Positions 35,858 to 48,800 of a stretch of 64,000 nucleotides of DNA are shown here, in pieces. The stretch spans positions 37,556,234 through 37,620,233 of the forward strand of contig CM026400.1 of assembly GCA_014843695.1 (NCBI GenBank). Direction: 5' to 3'. Origin of the DNA: Archivesica marissinica. Taxonomy: Eukaryota; Mollusca; Bivalvia; Venerida; Vesicomyidae. The notes under the pieces were generated by a model. That model worked only from the letters and a program-made list of their open reading frames with translations, searched no databases and was not told where the DNA came from. The translations under genes were made by a program, and so were the position numbers. Each line of letters starts with the position of its first letter. The stretch's first letter is position 1.

Positions 35858-36212
35858 AAGGCGTTGGAAATGTGGATATGTTCCTTACTAGTGTAAAACA
35901 AAGATTAAATGGCCAATTTATACAGAACTGGAATGCAAGATTGAATAATTCTAGTAGAGCATTGTTTTATAGGAATGTCTTGGATTCCAACCATATCTAG
36001 AGTGTTTTAATGTTAATAAGTTTTGTCAATCATTATTTAAGAGCCGTCACATGTCTAGGCATGTACGGACACCTGTGTCCGAAAGGAAATGTTTAACTTG
36101 TAATATAATTGAAGATGAGTACCATTTTATCATTGAGTGTAATATGTATGCTAATATTAGAAACTTGTATATATCTAGAAAATACTGGATCAGACCAAAT
36201 ATGAACTTTTGA
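35855..36212 (+). pseudogene. LINE reverse-transcriptase remnant, copy B
   Basis: Homologous to 19832-20200, with a small deletion (aggaatgtcttggattcc) that breaks the reading frame kept in copy A. Confidence 0.75.
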
Positions 36213-37334
36213 ACTCAGAAAATAAGCAGGACATATGAAATTTAGTTCTGTATGTTAATAATGTATTCATAATTAGAAATACAGTCATTAGAAGTTAGTT
36301 GAATTACAATTCTGCTTTTGCTTCGATTTCAAATGATGCTATAAACTATACGTATTTAAAACGTTATATAGGTGTGTAATATATATCATAATGTTGTACA
36401 GGTATACATGTGATGCTATAATTATACTATTGAAAAATGTATTTAATAATGTGTTACATAGCCGAGGTATGTAATACATACAATAATGCTGTATGTGTAT
36501 ACTTGTTATCCACTTGCCGAATCTTGTTATATTTTTTTTTCGAACAAGATAGACTGATGGTGGAACAGCGTTGTAGCGTTGCATATTATTCAGAATGTGC
36601 ATATGTAACTCTAAATTTGGTCTTGAGATGGTATTTACCATTACGATTAAGATCAAAATGGACAATTATTTTCGCTATAATTGGGAGAATGTTTTCTATA
36701 TGTTTGTGCTAGCATGCATACTATTTGTGCATTGTTAGCAAACTTATATGCTATATTATGTGTGTTCTCATGTGATTGGAAAGCTGAATGGAATTTAATT
36801 AATGAATCTATGTATATGTCATGTAATATTAATCTACCATGCCGCTCTAAATTAAATAAGCGGATGCGTTCTGATTTACAAATATGACCACATGTAAAAT
36901 TAAATTTATAATACTTAGCATTTAGCAATGAATATGGTTACGAAGGGTTTACTGATCGGCCATGAGATACAAATTTGCAACAACTTTGTACAACAATTTT
37001 GTATGTTTGGTTTTGTATTTTGTTGCGTCTTTTGACCTTCTCCGTGTTAGAAATAAAGAACTGACTTTAATTATAAGACACATATCATATAAATACTACA
37101 TATATTTACAAATATATATAAATATACATGGCTATGATTGTGGGAGCTCATTTGTATAAAATATATGCATTATGTTTGCACTGTTTGCTAACATGGGCTT
37201 GAACGCCTACTGGAATTTAATAAAATAAACTACCCAACTATCTAAATATAATTAATATGTCTACCTAACCGGTGCATCCCAAATTAACGGTTTTGATGAC
37301 ATGTGTAAACTTGTTTGTGTTGTTGTTCTACCAG
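36213..37334. other. intron, copy B
   Basis: Counterpart of 20201-21322 with scattered substitutions and indels. No exon recognised. Confidence 0.45.
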
Positions 37335-37455
37335 GTAACTACATCATATTCCTCACTCCTATTGTTGGAGTCGTCGTCGTCATTTGTGTGGCGGTAATGT
37401 TGCTGTTGTGTAGTATATTGATACGACGTTACCGACAGTCTGCAGTGAAAGACAG
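37335..37455 (+). CDS. transmembrane exon (copy B)
   Basis: Same 121-bp exon as 21323-21443, encoding GNYIIFLTPIVGVVVVICVA then the same basic anchor. Two substitutions relative to copy A are both conservative amino-acid changes. Splice sites are intact (ttctaccag; gacag|gtaagt). Confidence 0.85.
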
Positions 37456-38450
37456 GTAAGTGATGTGGCGGTAATGTTGCTGTTGTGTGATATTCTGATA
37501 CGACGTTACCGACATTCTGCAGTGAAAGCCAGATAAGTGGTGTGGCGGTAATGTTGCTGTTGTGTGATATTCTGATACGTATTCTGATACGACGTACCGA
37601 CATTCTGCAGTGAAAGCCAGATAAGTGGTGTGGCGGTAATGTTGCTGTTGTGTGATATTCTGATACGACGTTACCGACATTCTGCAGTGAAAGCCAGATA
37701 AGTGGTGTGGCGGTAATGTTGCTGTTGTGTGATATTCTGATACGACGTGTCCGCCTCCGTGGTCGAGTGGTTAAGGTCGCTGACTTGTATACCACTGTAA
37801 CCTATCATCACTGATGGTCACGGGTTCGAGCCCCGCTCAGACCGTGTCTCATTTATATGAAAAAGTTGGCAGTTTCTTACGGAGGTTGGTGCACCCAAGT
37901 ACTGGTTAACCGCTGGAGCCTGCCCAGGAAAGGTGCTGTTAAGTAAACTGCCCGCCGGCGATATAGCCCGAAAGTGTGCTGATGCAGGCGTAAAACCCGA
38001 AATATAACATAACATAACTGATACGACGTACCGACATTCTGCAGTGAAAGCCAGATAAGTGGTGTGGCGGTAATGTTGCTGTTGTGTGATATTCTGATAC
38101 GACGTACCGACATTCTGCAGTGAAAGCCAGATAAGTGGTGTGGGGGTAATATTAACGTTGTGTGCTATACTGATACGACGTTACCGACAATCTGCAGTGA
38201 AAGACAGATAAGTGGTGTGGGGGTAATATTAACGTTGTGTGCTATACTGATACGACGTTACCGACAATCTGCAGTGAAAGACAGGTAGGTGGTGTGGTTG
38301 TAATATTAACGTTGTGTGCTATACTGATACGACGTTACCGACAATCTGCAGTGAAAGAAAGGTAAGTTGTGTGGTTGTAATAATAACGTTGTGTGCTATA
38401 CTGATACGACGTTACCGACATTCTGCAGTGAAAGTCAGGTAAGTTATGTG
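37456..38450. repeat. tandem array derived from the TM exon's 3' half (copy B)
   Basis: Roughly nine to ten units of about 78 bp, interrupted by SINE-D at 37749-38018. Unit junctions show ccag|ataagt, acag|ataagt, acag|gtaggt, aaag|gtaagt and tcag|gtaagt variants, so donor-like sites are lost in some units and kept in others. Confidence 0.9.
37749..38018 (+). mobile_element. SINE-D insertion with 11-bp target duplication
   Basis: A 270-bp element: tRNA-like head (cctccgtggtcgagtggtta ... gggttcgagccccgctcag), body (ggttaaccgctggagcctgc) and an (ATAAC)n tail. It is flanked on both sides by tgatacgacgt (37738-37748 and 38019-38029). It is absent from the same array in copy A. Confidence 0.9.
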
Positions 38451-38911
38451 GCGGTAATGTTGCGGTTGTGTGCTGTGCTGACATACGGGCACCCGGTGTC
38501 TACCTCCATCAATAATAGCTTACGAGTCGCCATATCATTCAGCATAGTACAAGACCTATCACATTGAACTATTTCCGAATCAGTTTCATAGATGTAGCCG
38601 GACTACATTTCTCGCTATTAAATTATTTACTTATTAAAGTGTATATTTTGAATAATATAACATTGTATGCGGGAACCATATCAATTGAACTGTTGTGATT
38701 TATTTTACGGGGAGGGCTGTAAATAATGTTGTTATAACTTGTAGCCCAACCCATTTGCTTTTTTCCCCTTGACAAAACAAATGTATCGTATACTGCAATC
38801 ATATAATTACATATTAATCTCTGATTTGTTCTTATTATTGTATGTATATATGTAATGTATTGTATGAAAAAATGCAATAAAATATTATTTAAAAAACAAT
38901 TTATTTTGCAG
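38451..38911. other. intron, copy B
   Basis: Counterpart of 21936-22380, with few differences; ends in acceptor ttattttgcag. Confidence 0.5.
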
Positions 38912-38952
38912 ACACAGCCGAGAGACCACTAGGGATCCAACTGTACTAACGG
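38912..38952 (+). CDS. cytoplasmic exon 1 (copy B)
   Basis: Identical to 22381-22421 in sequence, phase and splice sites. Confidence 0.75.
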
Positions 38953-39032
38953 GTATGGTTTAAACATTGTCAAGCAGAAATATTACGTCTTAATAATTAT
39001 AGAAACAACGCATTGTTAAAATGATTAATGAA

Positions 39033-40588
39033 AGATTAGCGCATAATGCTTACAGTAATCTTGTTTTAAAGATTAGCGCATAATGCTTACAATAATCTTG
39101 TTTTAAAGATTAGCGCATAATGCTTACAATAATCTTGTTTTAAAGATTAGCGCATAATGCTTACAGTAATCTTGTTTTATAGATTAGCGCATAATGCCTA
39201 CAATAATCTTGTTTTAAAGATTAGCGCATAATGCTTACAATAATCTTGTTTTAAAGATTAGCGCATAATGCTTACAGTAATCTTGTTTTAAAGATTAGCG
39301 CATAATGCTTACAGTAATCTTGTTTTATAGATAGCCTATGCTACATAATCTTGTTTTAAAGATTAGCGCATAATGCTTACAGTAATCTTGTTTTATAGAT
39401 TAGCACATAATGCCTACAATAATCTTGTTTTATAGATTAGCGCATAATGTTTACACTAATCTTGTTTTATAGATTAGAGCATAATGCCTACAATAATCTT
39501 GTTTTATAGATTAGCGCCTAATGCCTACAATAATCTTGTTTTATAGATTAGCGCATAATGCTTACACTAATCTTGTTTTATAGATTAGTGCATAATGCTT
39601 ACAGTAATCTTGTTTTATAGATTAGCACATAATGCTTACACTAATCTTGTTTTAAAGATTAGCACATAATGCCTACACTAATCTTGTTTTATAGATTAGC
39701 ACATAATGCTTACATTAAGCTTGTTTTATAGATTAGCGCATAATGCCTACATTAATCTTGTTTTATAGATTAGCGCATAATGCTTACAGTAATCTTGTTT
39801 TATAGATTAGCGCATAATGCTTACAGTAATCTTGTTTTATAGATTAGCGCATAATTTTTTGTTTTTGTTGCACATAATGCTTACATTAATCTTGTTTTAT
39901 AGATTAGCGCATAATGCCTACATTAATCTTGTTTTATAGATTAGCGCATAATGCTTACATTAATCTTGTTTTATAGATTAGCGCATAATGCTTACAGTAA
40001 TCTTGTTTTATAGATTAGCGCATAATGCCTACATTAATCTTGTTTTATAGATTAGCGCATAATGCTTACAATTATCTTGTTTTATAGATTAGTGCATAAT
40101 GCCTACAGTAATCTTGTTTTATAGATTAGCGCATAATGCTTACAATAATCTTGTTTTATAGATTAGCGCATAATGCTTACAGTAATCTTGTTTTATAGAT
40201 TAGCGCATAATGCTTACAATTATCTTGTTTTAAAGATTAGCGCATAATGCTTACAGTAATCTTGTTTTATAGATTAGCGCATAATGCTTACAATTATCTT
40301 GTTTTATAGATTAGCGCATACTGCTTACAGTAATCTTGTTTTATAGATTAGCGTATAATACTTACAGTAATCTTGTTTTATAGATTAGCGCATAATGCCC
40401 ACAATTAACTTGTTTTATAGATTAGCGCATAATTTGCGCATAATGCTTACAATAATCTTGTTTTAAAGATTAGCGCATAATTTGCGCATAATGCTTACAA
40501 TAATCTTGTTTTAAAGATTAGCGCATAATGCTTACAATAATCTTGTTTTAAAGATTAGCGCATAATGCTTACAGTAATCTTGTTTTAA
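39033..40588. repeat. 37-bp minisatellite, copy B (about 42 units)
   Basis: Same monomer as at 22551-22745 but about eight times longer. Most units vary only in the last A/T of ttttaaa/ttttata and in acagtaatc/acaataatc/acattaatc. Confidence 0.93.
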
Positions 40589-40750
40589 AGACACTAAACA
40601 CTATAGGCGTTTTGACCAACGTCTTCACGTACTCATTTATTATTCTAAACCTTCAATAAATTACAATGCTTAAACTGCAATCAATTACACGCCTAGCTCT
40701 TCAATCAATTACCTCTGTGTTCATAACAATGCAGTAATACTGTTTTATAG

Positions 40751-40842
40751 CGGATTACCAGGAGCCGTCGTACACAATGCGCAAGAATCTCATCTGGAAC
40801 TTCAACCGGAAGCAGGATGGGACGCATGCCCCGTCAATACAG
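40751..40842 (+). CDS. cytoplasmic exon 2 (copy B)
   Basis: Counterpart of 22904-22995. One substitution (ccg to tcg) changes EPPYTM to EPSYTM. Confidence 0.75.
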
Positions 40843-40862
40843 GTCAGATTCATTGTTGTTAC

Positions 40863-41205
40863 AATGAGAGACATCGGTCAGTTACTGCCCCTGAATACTC
40901 CCTAAAAGTTGTTTCCTTTGAATAACATGCCTGCAATTTTATTCCACTATCGCTTTAAACGGTTATTAAATTACTATATCTCGACAGATCCCCTACAGTA
41001 TATGCAATGGGTACCTATTTTAAAAACAATGTTATCAGTTAATTAACACGTTTTTGATAAAATCCCATTTATCATACCGCAACATCTGGTTAGGGAACAA
41101 CAGTAAAAACAAAGGATTCTAACTATAATGACCTATTCACATTTTGTAATAAATCGGACTTTATCTGCCAAGGGAGGTAATAGAAAATTAGAGATGTCTC
41201 TCATT
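40863..41205 (+). mobile_element. MITE-1 copy (copy B)
   Basis: Same element as 23016-23397 with both inverted ends intact and an internal deletion of about 40 bp. Confidence 0.85.
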
Positions 41206-41413
41206 CATACCAGTTTCTTATATCAAACATTGTATCAACATTTAGGAGAAGAACTATATACGTTTTATTTCGTTCTAATCCCTTACATTCTACTGCTGTT
41301 AAATTGTATGCAAAATGTTCATTTCTTGATCGTTAAAATACCGAAATAAATAATGTTTAAACTAACACTAAGCTGGTGAAGATGATCTTCTATATTTCCT
41401 ATAGAATTATATA

Positions 41414-41610
41414 TAGTCTACATCCGTTATGTCGAATTTCGTCGGACCGAACACAATATTTCGACATAACCGAACCTTGACGTAACGAAATTCCATATAT
41501 ACAGATCCAGTTATATGTAAAATTATAGTGTCTGAAATGGGACTTTGAACCGACTTAGAGAAAACCGGAGAATGCGACATAACCGACTTTGACATAACAG
41601 ATGTAGACTG
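41414..41610. mobile_element. MITE-2 copy (copy B)
   Basis: Counterpart of 23606-23802 with one visible substitution. Confidence 0.75.
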
Positions 41611-41740
41611 TAGTACATTCTTTAAAAATCATAAACTACAATTAACATATTTTTGAAATTTGCCATGTGGCATCATATAGTGAACCTTAACAAAATGTAA
41701 GAAGTTTCCCGCATACTAAACTATCATCCTAGTTTTCTTA

Positions 41741-41883
41741 TCGCGAACAACATGTATCAACATTAAGCTGGTGAAGCCGCGAACAACATGTATCAACATT
41801 AAGCTGGTGAAGCCGCGAACAACATGTATCAACATTAAGCTGGTGAAGCCGCGAACAACATGTATCAACATTAAGCTGGTGAA
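41741..41883. repeat. 36-bp tandem repeat, 4 units (copy B)
   Basis: Counterpart of 23933-24075, with the same unit number. Confidence 0.93.
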
Positions 41884-41910
41884 GTTTTTCTTCTATATTT
41901 CCTATGGTAT

Positions 41911-42098
41911 TACACATCACTCTCGAGACCTCATTCCTGATGAAATCCATCGCCACGAGGGAGAGAGAAGAGGCAATGTTGAATTTAAATGCCTTGCCTA
42001 AGAGCACAATCGTAACTACTCCAGCGGGGCTCGAACTCCGGACCTTTCGCACCTGAAGCGAACGCGCATCGACTGCGCTATCTCGAATTCCATTGTTT
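41911..42098 (-). mobile_element. SINE-B copy, minus (copy B)
   Basis: Counterpart of 24103-24290. Confidence 0.85.
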
Positions 42099-42789
42099 AT
42101 ATGTGAAGTGAATCCCACGTGTGAAGTTTAGTTTTATCATATTTTATTGCTCAATTCGTTTTACATATACATGTGAATACAAAACATGACACATTAAATA
42201 ATGGCAAACGGGTCGGGCCACAAGTTCTAGCAACATTACGTACGACCCTTCCCGACAAGATAGTAACTGAAAAGACCAGCGACCAAGCATATATAAATTT
42301 TTAAAAAATAACAATTTTATTTTTACACAAAATCAAATTTTCTGAAAAAAGTACATGTAATAGAGTTAGGAAAATAAAATAACAAAGAATAAGAATAAGT
42401 TATGAGAGAAAGAATGAGAAAGTATGAGAACGTATATGAAGTGATTCCAGGATCCGCAATTCTACACTAAGCAGAATAACTAATTGGTATCGAAATACAT
42501 TCATACATCAATACATTTACCAATGAAACATTCAATTAATTTAACATACCTTTGACGTAGTTCTAAAAAATGTGTACATTTCCTGAACACTCACGTGTAT
42601 GTTTTATAGCCCTTTGGGATTTTCAAATCGGGTGATCGATCCAGGGCCTTCATGGGCCTCTGTTTATATTAACATGTACATATGTTGTATATAGTTGGTT
42701 TTAAAGGCCTTACAGACGATCGATAGTCTCCAATGAGAGTCCTTGTTCAATAAATATTAGGATTATTATTGCAAACAATTGTTTTCCAG

Positions 42790-42861
42790 TCGAATCGTGC
42801 AGGCGATATACTCGGGTGGATCGATGTAGGGAATGCGTTCAGTTCAACCGATTCTAAGAAG
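42790..42861 (+). CDS. cytoplasmic exon 3 (copy B)
   Basis: Identical to 24982-25053 in sequence and splice sites. Confidence 0.75.
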
Positions 42862-42936
42862 GTATGTACATGTGTATTTGTATCGCGCATATCTAAAGCC
42901 ACAACGTTATTACATGATTATTAAATATGCCAAAAT

Positions 42937-43508
42937 GGGTGATGTTCGATTAGCGCAGTGGTTAGCAAGCTCACATCTCACCGATGCACCCAGGGTTCGA
43001 TCCCTGGACAGATACGTATGTGAGCTGCTACTGTGATCGACAGATTGGAGATTTCTCCACATATAAGCTTTCATCCGCGCTAACGAGAGTGATTAATATA
43101 ATATATGTGTGTGTTTTTACGTTTATTTATCGTCGCTACCGGTTGCCCATATGAGCGACGCCTCCTGAAGAGATTAGTTATTTTAGATTATGGAGGATAG
43201 TGCATGATACAGACAGAGACCCATTCCAGAATCTCCTCTGGTTCTTTTATGTGCACGGTGTAAAGCACCGACACGAGACCTCGGTTTAACATCCCATCTG
43301 AAAGACTGTTAATTTTATTAGGGTCAGACGGGGGATCGAATCTGCGAGCCTGGATTACCAGTCCAACGTGTTACCACTGGCCTACATATCCGTCTGTTTT
43401 CATTCAAGATATTCCGATTTCCTCTCCATATATAAGCTTTCATCCGCGCCAACGAGAGTGATTAATATAAGATGCTAAAGCTTGTATTGCAATCATTGTG
43501 AAATAAAC
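42937..43508. mobile_element. SINE-C / SINE-A (-) / SINE-C cluster (copy B)
   Basis: Counterpart of the cluster at 25129-25700: SINE-C 42937-43104 (+), SINE-A 43114-43398 (-), SINE-C tail 43405-43508 (+). Confidence 0.8.
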
Positions 43509-43652
43509 ACGTTAACAAATGTTTAAACTAAACAGTGCATGATGTCATATATACAGCAGGTGTAATGTACGCTCGTCCGCTTTGGATTATATGACCTTGT
43601 GAGATAATAAACTTTTCAAACATATCTCCATTTTTCTTCCACTATGTTGCAG

Positions 43653-43770
43653 TCGGCTCACAGATATGCAACAGAATCGATATAGTCTTGATAGAGAATG
43701 TGGAGAAAGAATGATAACATCTGAACACTTTGATCAAGCAGGCGAAGAGGAAATGCAAAGCTTCGGTTGA
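43653..43770 (+). CDS. terminal cytoplasmic exon, two possible frames (copy B)
   Basis: Identical to 25845-25962. The phase-0 stop is at 43683-43685 and the alternative-frame TGA at 43768-43770. Confidence 0.5.
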
Positions 43771-44565
43771 ACTTGGTGTTGGTTGCGTGCGTCTGTCTGC
43801 CTGTTAGCAAGATAACTCAATATGTTGTGGATGAACTTTGATGAAACTTTTGTATCTCTCCCGAGTGTTACTCTCTACTTTCTTGATTTGTCATTAGTGT
43901 GTGCTCAAATTGTTGCTTTAAGCTTGCTTAACCCTTTCAACACCAAGGGCCTCTAAATAGGCTTACAAAAAGTGTAGATCCAGATGAGCCGGCTCGTGAC
44001 AGTAATATTACTATTTTTAGACAATATTTACACATTTTGATAAATGAACTGGTCCAAATTTAATATTCTTATTAATTTATTGGTCTAAAACTATGATACA
44101 CCACCAGTCCATGTCAGTTACTTCGTGTTGAATGGGTTAATACATGTATACATATATGTGCTACTTTATCATACACCACAAGTCCATGTCAGTTACTTCG
44201 TGTTGAATGGGTTAATACATGTATATATCTATAAAACCAGGGATCATTTTAGAGGGCGATGTGGGCGAAATAGTTGCCCTATGCACCCTGACATTTTTTT
44301 ACAATTTTCATACAAAATATTGGTCAGTAAGATACACTGGCCCATTATAAAGTACTCCTTCTATTAAAATGTAGTATTTAATGGGCATAAGGTGCATTTT
44401 AACCATATTTTGTTGATATTTATTAAATAACACCATTTAAGAACGCGACCGCGCGCTTTCTCAATTCCCCCAACAATTCTGACCTAGAATGAACCATGCA
44501 GAACAGTAGGCAAATTTGATTGTGTGTCCCGTTGTATATAAGTTCGTCTATCTGTTTCATGCTTG
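43771..44565. other. intergenic region between converging genes (copy B)
   Basis: Counterpart of 25963-26757, with no visible differences of note. Confidence 0.5.
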
Positions 44566-45456
44566 TTTAAATATCAATATATTCCCATGTTTCCATGCAT
44601 TATATAGTAGGCAGGTTTTAGTAAATATCAATATATTCTCATGTTTCTATACATTATCTAGTAGGCAGGTTTTAGTAAATATCAATATATTCTCATGTTT
44701 CCATACATTATCTAGTAGGCAGGATTTAGTAAATATCAATATATTCCCATGTTTCCATACATTATCTAGTAGGCAGGTTTTAGTAAATATCAATATATTC
44801 TCATGTTTCCATGCATTATATAGTAGGCAGGTTTTAGTAAATATCAATATATTCCCATGTTTCCATACATTATATAGTAGACAGGTTTTAGTAAATATCA
44901 ATATATTCTCATGTTTCCATACATTATCTAGTAGGCAGGTTTTAGTAAATATCAATATATTCTCATGTTTCCATACATTATCTAGTAGGCAGGATTTAGT
45001 AAATATCAATATATTCTCATGTTTCAATACATTATCTAGTAGGCAGGTTTTAGTAAATATCAATATATTCGCATGTTTCCATACATTATATAGTAGGAAG
45101 GTTTTAGTAAATATCAATATATTCTCATGTTTACATGCATTATCTAGTAGGCAGGTGGTGTATATCAATATATTCGCATGTTTCCATACATTATCTAGTA
45201 GGCAGGTTTTAGTAAATATCAATATATTCGCATGTTTCCATACATTATATAGTAGGAAGGTTTTAGTAAATATCAATATATTCTCATGTTTACATGCATT
45301 ATCTAGTAGGCAGGTTTTAGTAAATATCAATATATTCGCATGTTTCCATACATTATCTAGTAGGCAGGTTTTAGTAAATATCAATATATTCTCATATTTC
45401 CATGCATTATCCAGTAGGAAGGTTTTAGTAAATATCAATATATTCTCATGTTTCCA
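44566..45456. repeat. 54-bp minisatellite, copy B (about 16 units)
   Basis: One unit fewer than copy A. The deletion scar reads aggcaggtggtgtatatc near 45153. Confidence 0.95.
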
Positions 45457-45656
45457 TATAATAATTCACATTATCTAAATATAGATATAAAATATGAAGT
45501 ATCGCTTTAATTGGAATCTTTTTTATCATTATAATACTGTTGCCTGCAACAAGTCACTCTACGAGAACCGCGTTGCCGCAGTATACATGCTGCGTACTGT
45601 TTGGTAGACCCTAGCGGTACCCTTTGTTGTTTTACCTGACATATCACTACACTAGT

Positions 45657-45836
45657 CTACTTCTCGAGAGCAGCAATGACACCGTATAATGCTTGTTCAA
45701 GGTCCTGAAATCTGGGGTCATCTCCAACTCCGTGGATCGTTAAATGGTTGGTAACATAGGTGATCCCTAATCCGTTCTTTATGTCCCCTATTGCTACCTG
45801 TCCTCCGTGACCTGTATGGCCAACAGTACGTTCTCG
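45657..45836 (-). CDS. hydrolase exon 8 (C-terminus)
   Basis: A 59-codon terminal exon, phase 0, after acceptor tgtgccacag. It encodes RERTVGHTGHGGQVAIGD ... FQDLEQALYGVIAALEK and stop. HTGHGG is the third conserved motif of the family. Confidence 0.88.
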   Translation of the reverse strand, partial: RERTVGHTGHGGQVAIGDIKNGLGITYVTNHLTIHGVGDDPRFQDLEQALYGVIAALEK

Positions 45837-48800
45837 CTGTGGCACAAATAGAACACACTTAAGTAAACTAAGAATCCGGACAGGTATGGCTCCGTGTTCG
45901 TTCAACCAAAGGAATAAATGCAACGTAAGCTAAGAATCCGGACGGGAAAGTCTCCCTGTTCGTTTAACCAAAGGAATAAATGCAAAGTAAACTAAGAATC
46001 CGGACGGGAATGTCACCCTGTTCGTTCAACCAAAGGAATAAATGCAAAGTAAAACATAAGATTCCGTACGGGTATGTCTCCTTGTTCTTTCAACAATAGG
46101 AATAGAAGCAATGTAAACTAAGAATCCGGACGGGAATGTCACCTTGTTCGTTCAACCAAAGGAATAAATGCAAAGTAAACTATAAATCCGGACGGGAATG
46201 TCTCTCTGTTTGTTCAAGCAAAGGAATAAATGCATCGTAAACTAAGAATCCGGACGGATATGTCTCCCTGTTCGTTCAACCAAAGGAATAAATGCAACGT
46301 AAACTAAGAATCCGGACGGGTAGATATCCCTGTTCGTTTAACCAAAGGAATAAATGTAAAGTAAACTAAGAATCCGGACCTGTTAGTCTTATTGATTGCC
46401 AAGAACTGTATCTCCCTAATGAACAAACAGAACGGATGCCAGGTAAAATAATAGGTATGCTCCGGACCGGTATGCCTGTATGTGCATTGTACCATACCAG
46501 TACAAATAAGACCAGCGGGGTTTACGCCTGCATCAGCACCATTTTGAGCTATATCGCCGGTGGGTAGTTTACTGAAGAACACATTTCCCGGACAGGCTCC
46601 AGCGGTTAACCAGCACTTCGTGCAGCAATCTCCGTAGGAAGCTGCCAACTTGTTCATATAAATGAGACACGACCTGAGCGGGGCTCGAACACGTGCCCGT
46701 CAGTAATGATGTGTTACAGTGGTATACAAGTCAACAACCTTAACCACTCGACCACGGAGGCGGACCCAATCAATTGTAAAGTTAGTTTAAAGTTGGGATG
46801 TAGGCCTATACAATTATTGTACATACCCAAGGATTTTTCCTATATAAAGTTCCTAGACCAATGACGGACTCCTCCCCGGTTAGCATCACTGAATCTCGAC
46901 CAGATACCACCGGCGTAGAAAGTTGTTCTATACTGGCACGTGATAGTAGCTGGTTCCCGTCATGTTTTTCGCCATTTGAAAGAATACCGTACAATTTAGC
47001 CAATCCTCGAGCGGTACCAGTCCCAGACAATGACGAAATTGTAACCTCCCTCATGTACGGGTTATTTAATACGTCTGTTCTCTGAAATATATCTCAATTC
47101 CTGAGTGTTCAGATATTAAGATACGTTCCTTGTTTATGGAATTCAGTAGAATGTCCTGAATTGCATTGATTATTTCGAATATTCACCCGAACGTCCGAAT
47201 ATCCGAATAGCCTACTAATCCAGTATTCGGAAACAATATTATATTTGCAAAAATGAAATAAACTGTCATAAATCAGATACGTTATTCTCTTTTGAAACCA
47301 TCATACACTCTTCCATTCATTGGTTATGGTCTTACATAGCATGTTTTGACCTGTAGTTAACTCGTGTATGTGTTTGTTCCATGTATGTTCCATTAATGAC
47401 AAACCCCTTGTGGGGACCTATACATATTTTCCAGGGCAGGCTGTAACAAAATGAAAGTGACCATTTTAACTAATGTGTAGTTGGGGCCTCTTTATCAATG
47501 GATTTCAGAGCATTTTGCCGTACCATTGAAACATTTATTCAATGATTTTATCATAAATTGGGACGAATGTATCTATACTAGATAAAGGACAGTGGTGTAT
47601 TATTCTATATCACTTATAAGGGAAATTCCCGTTTATTTGATATAAATCCGACTAGTATTAGCAGATTTGGGTTTATTCTTTTCAAATCACTGTTCCCTTT
47701 ATCAGTGAAATTAACCTCCAGGGCCTGATAAGAACCCCACACAGTGCACTGACATTGCATTCGGAACATCACAATTGACTGTTGTGAATTGTACATGCGA
47801 CAGATTTGGGTATGTAACTATATATTATATTGTTCGTAGTTGTCATTAGAGGTATTTTATCTAAAACGTCGTCTAAAGCAACTGTCCGAGACGTTACCAG
47901 AAACATGTTGTAGTAAATCGTTATTAAAAGTGGTTCTAGTGATTTACGACGATGGATATCTACTGTTCATTACATACATAATAATTACCTAATAACTACT
48001 GTTGAATCCAGTGTTGAATATATGGCTGGGGCAGAGTTGTTATCAGCTGTTGTCGAAAGGGGTGTCATGTACGCCTAAATTGCAGGAGCGGAGTAATAGG
48101 TCTCGAGTGGTTCTAAGTTTGTGTATATATATATATATATAGATATACCATATGATGTCATGATGGGTACGGAGTCGTTGTATATTTAGACCGTCACCAT
48201 GTGTATTGATTATACATAGACGTGTGTGTATCTATGTCTAAGCATTATGGTAGCTATTGCCTTGTTGTTGTACCACAATGTTATAATATAAGGTGGTAAG
48301 AAGAGGCTAGTAGATTGACGTAGCACAAGGGTATTATATTTGTTATTGTTGTAGTCGCTTCATGCCTGAGCCGTGAGAGGTGTAGCTCAGGGGCGTAGAT
48401 CCTGTTCGGAACGATCAAGATAACAAGATGGGGCACGAGCCGACTGGGATAGTTTGCCGGCGTGAGCTGGTGACGTCCATATACTGGAGAGTGTCAGCTG
48501 TTAGCGGTAGCTGTACAGCATCGAGTCCACCGTCAGTGGACAGGGTCCTTAGAACGCATGGAGTTAATGATCTTGCGTATTGTAAATCTTTAAAGTGTGC
48601 ATTATAGCACTGTGACGGCAATACTTGCCAAGCTTTTAAAGTGTGCATTATAGCACTGTGATGGCCATACGTGCCAATGTTTAAATAGTTGTATTATAGC
48701 CTAATGTTAAAGCCGAGTGTGGAACGGCAGAGATTTAGATCTCGGAACTGTGACATAAATTAACGGCATTACCAGCCGAAGACCGGGCTCTATACCGGAA

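Noticed and set aside
22551..40588. CRISPR-like appearance of regularly repeated units
   Set aside because: Units are head-to-tail without unique spacers, and the genome is clearly eukaryotic.
37335..43770. A second complete receptor gene in copy B
   Set aside because: Only the TM and cytoplasmic exons are present, starting at the gap edge; better explained as an allele or overlap of copy A.
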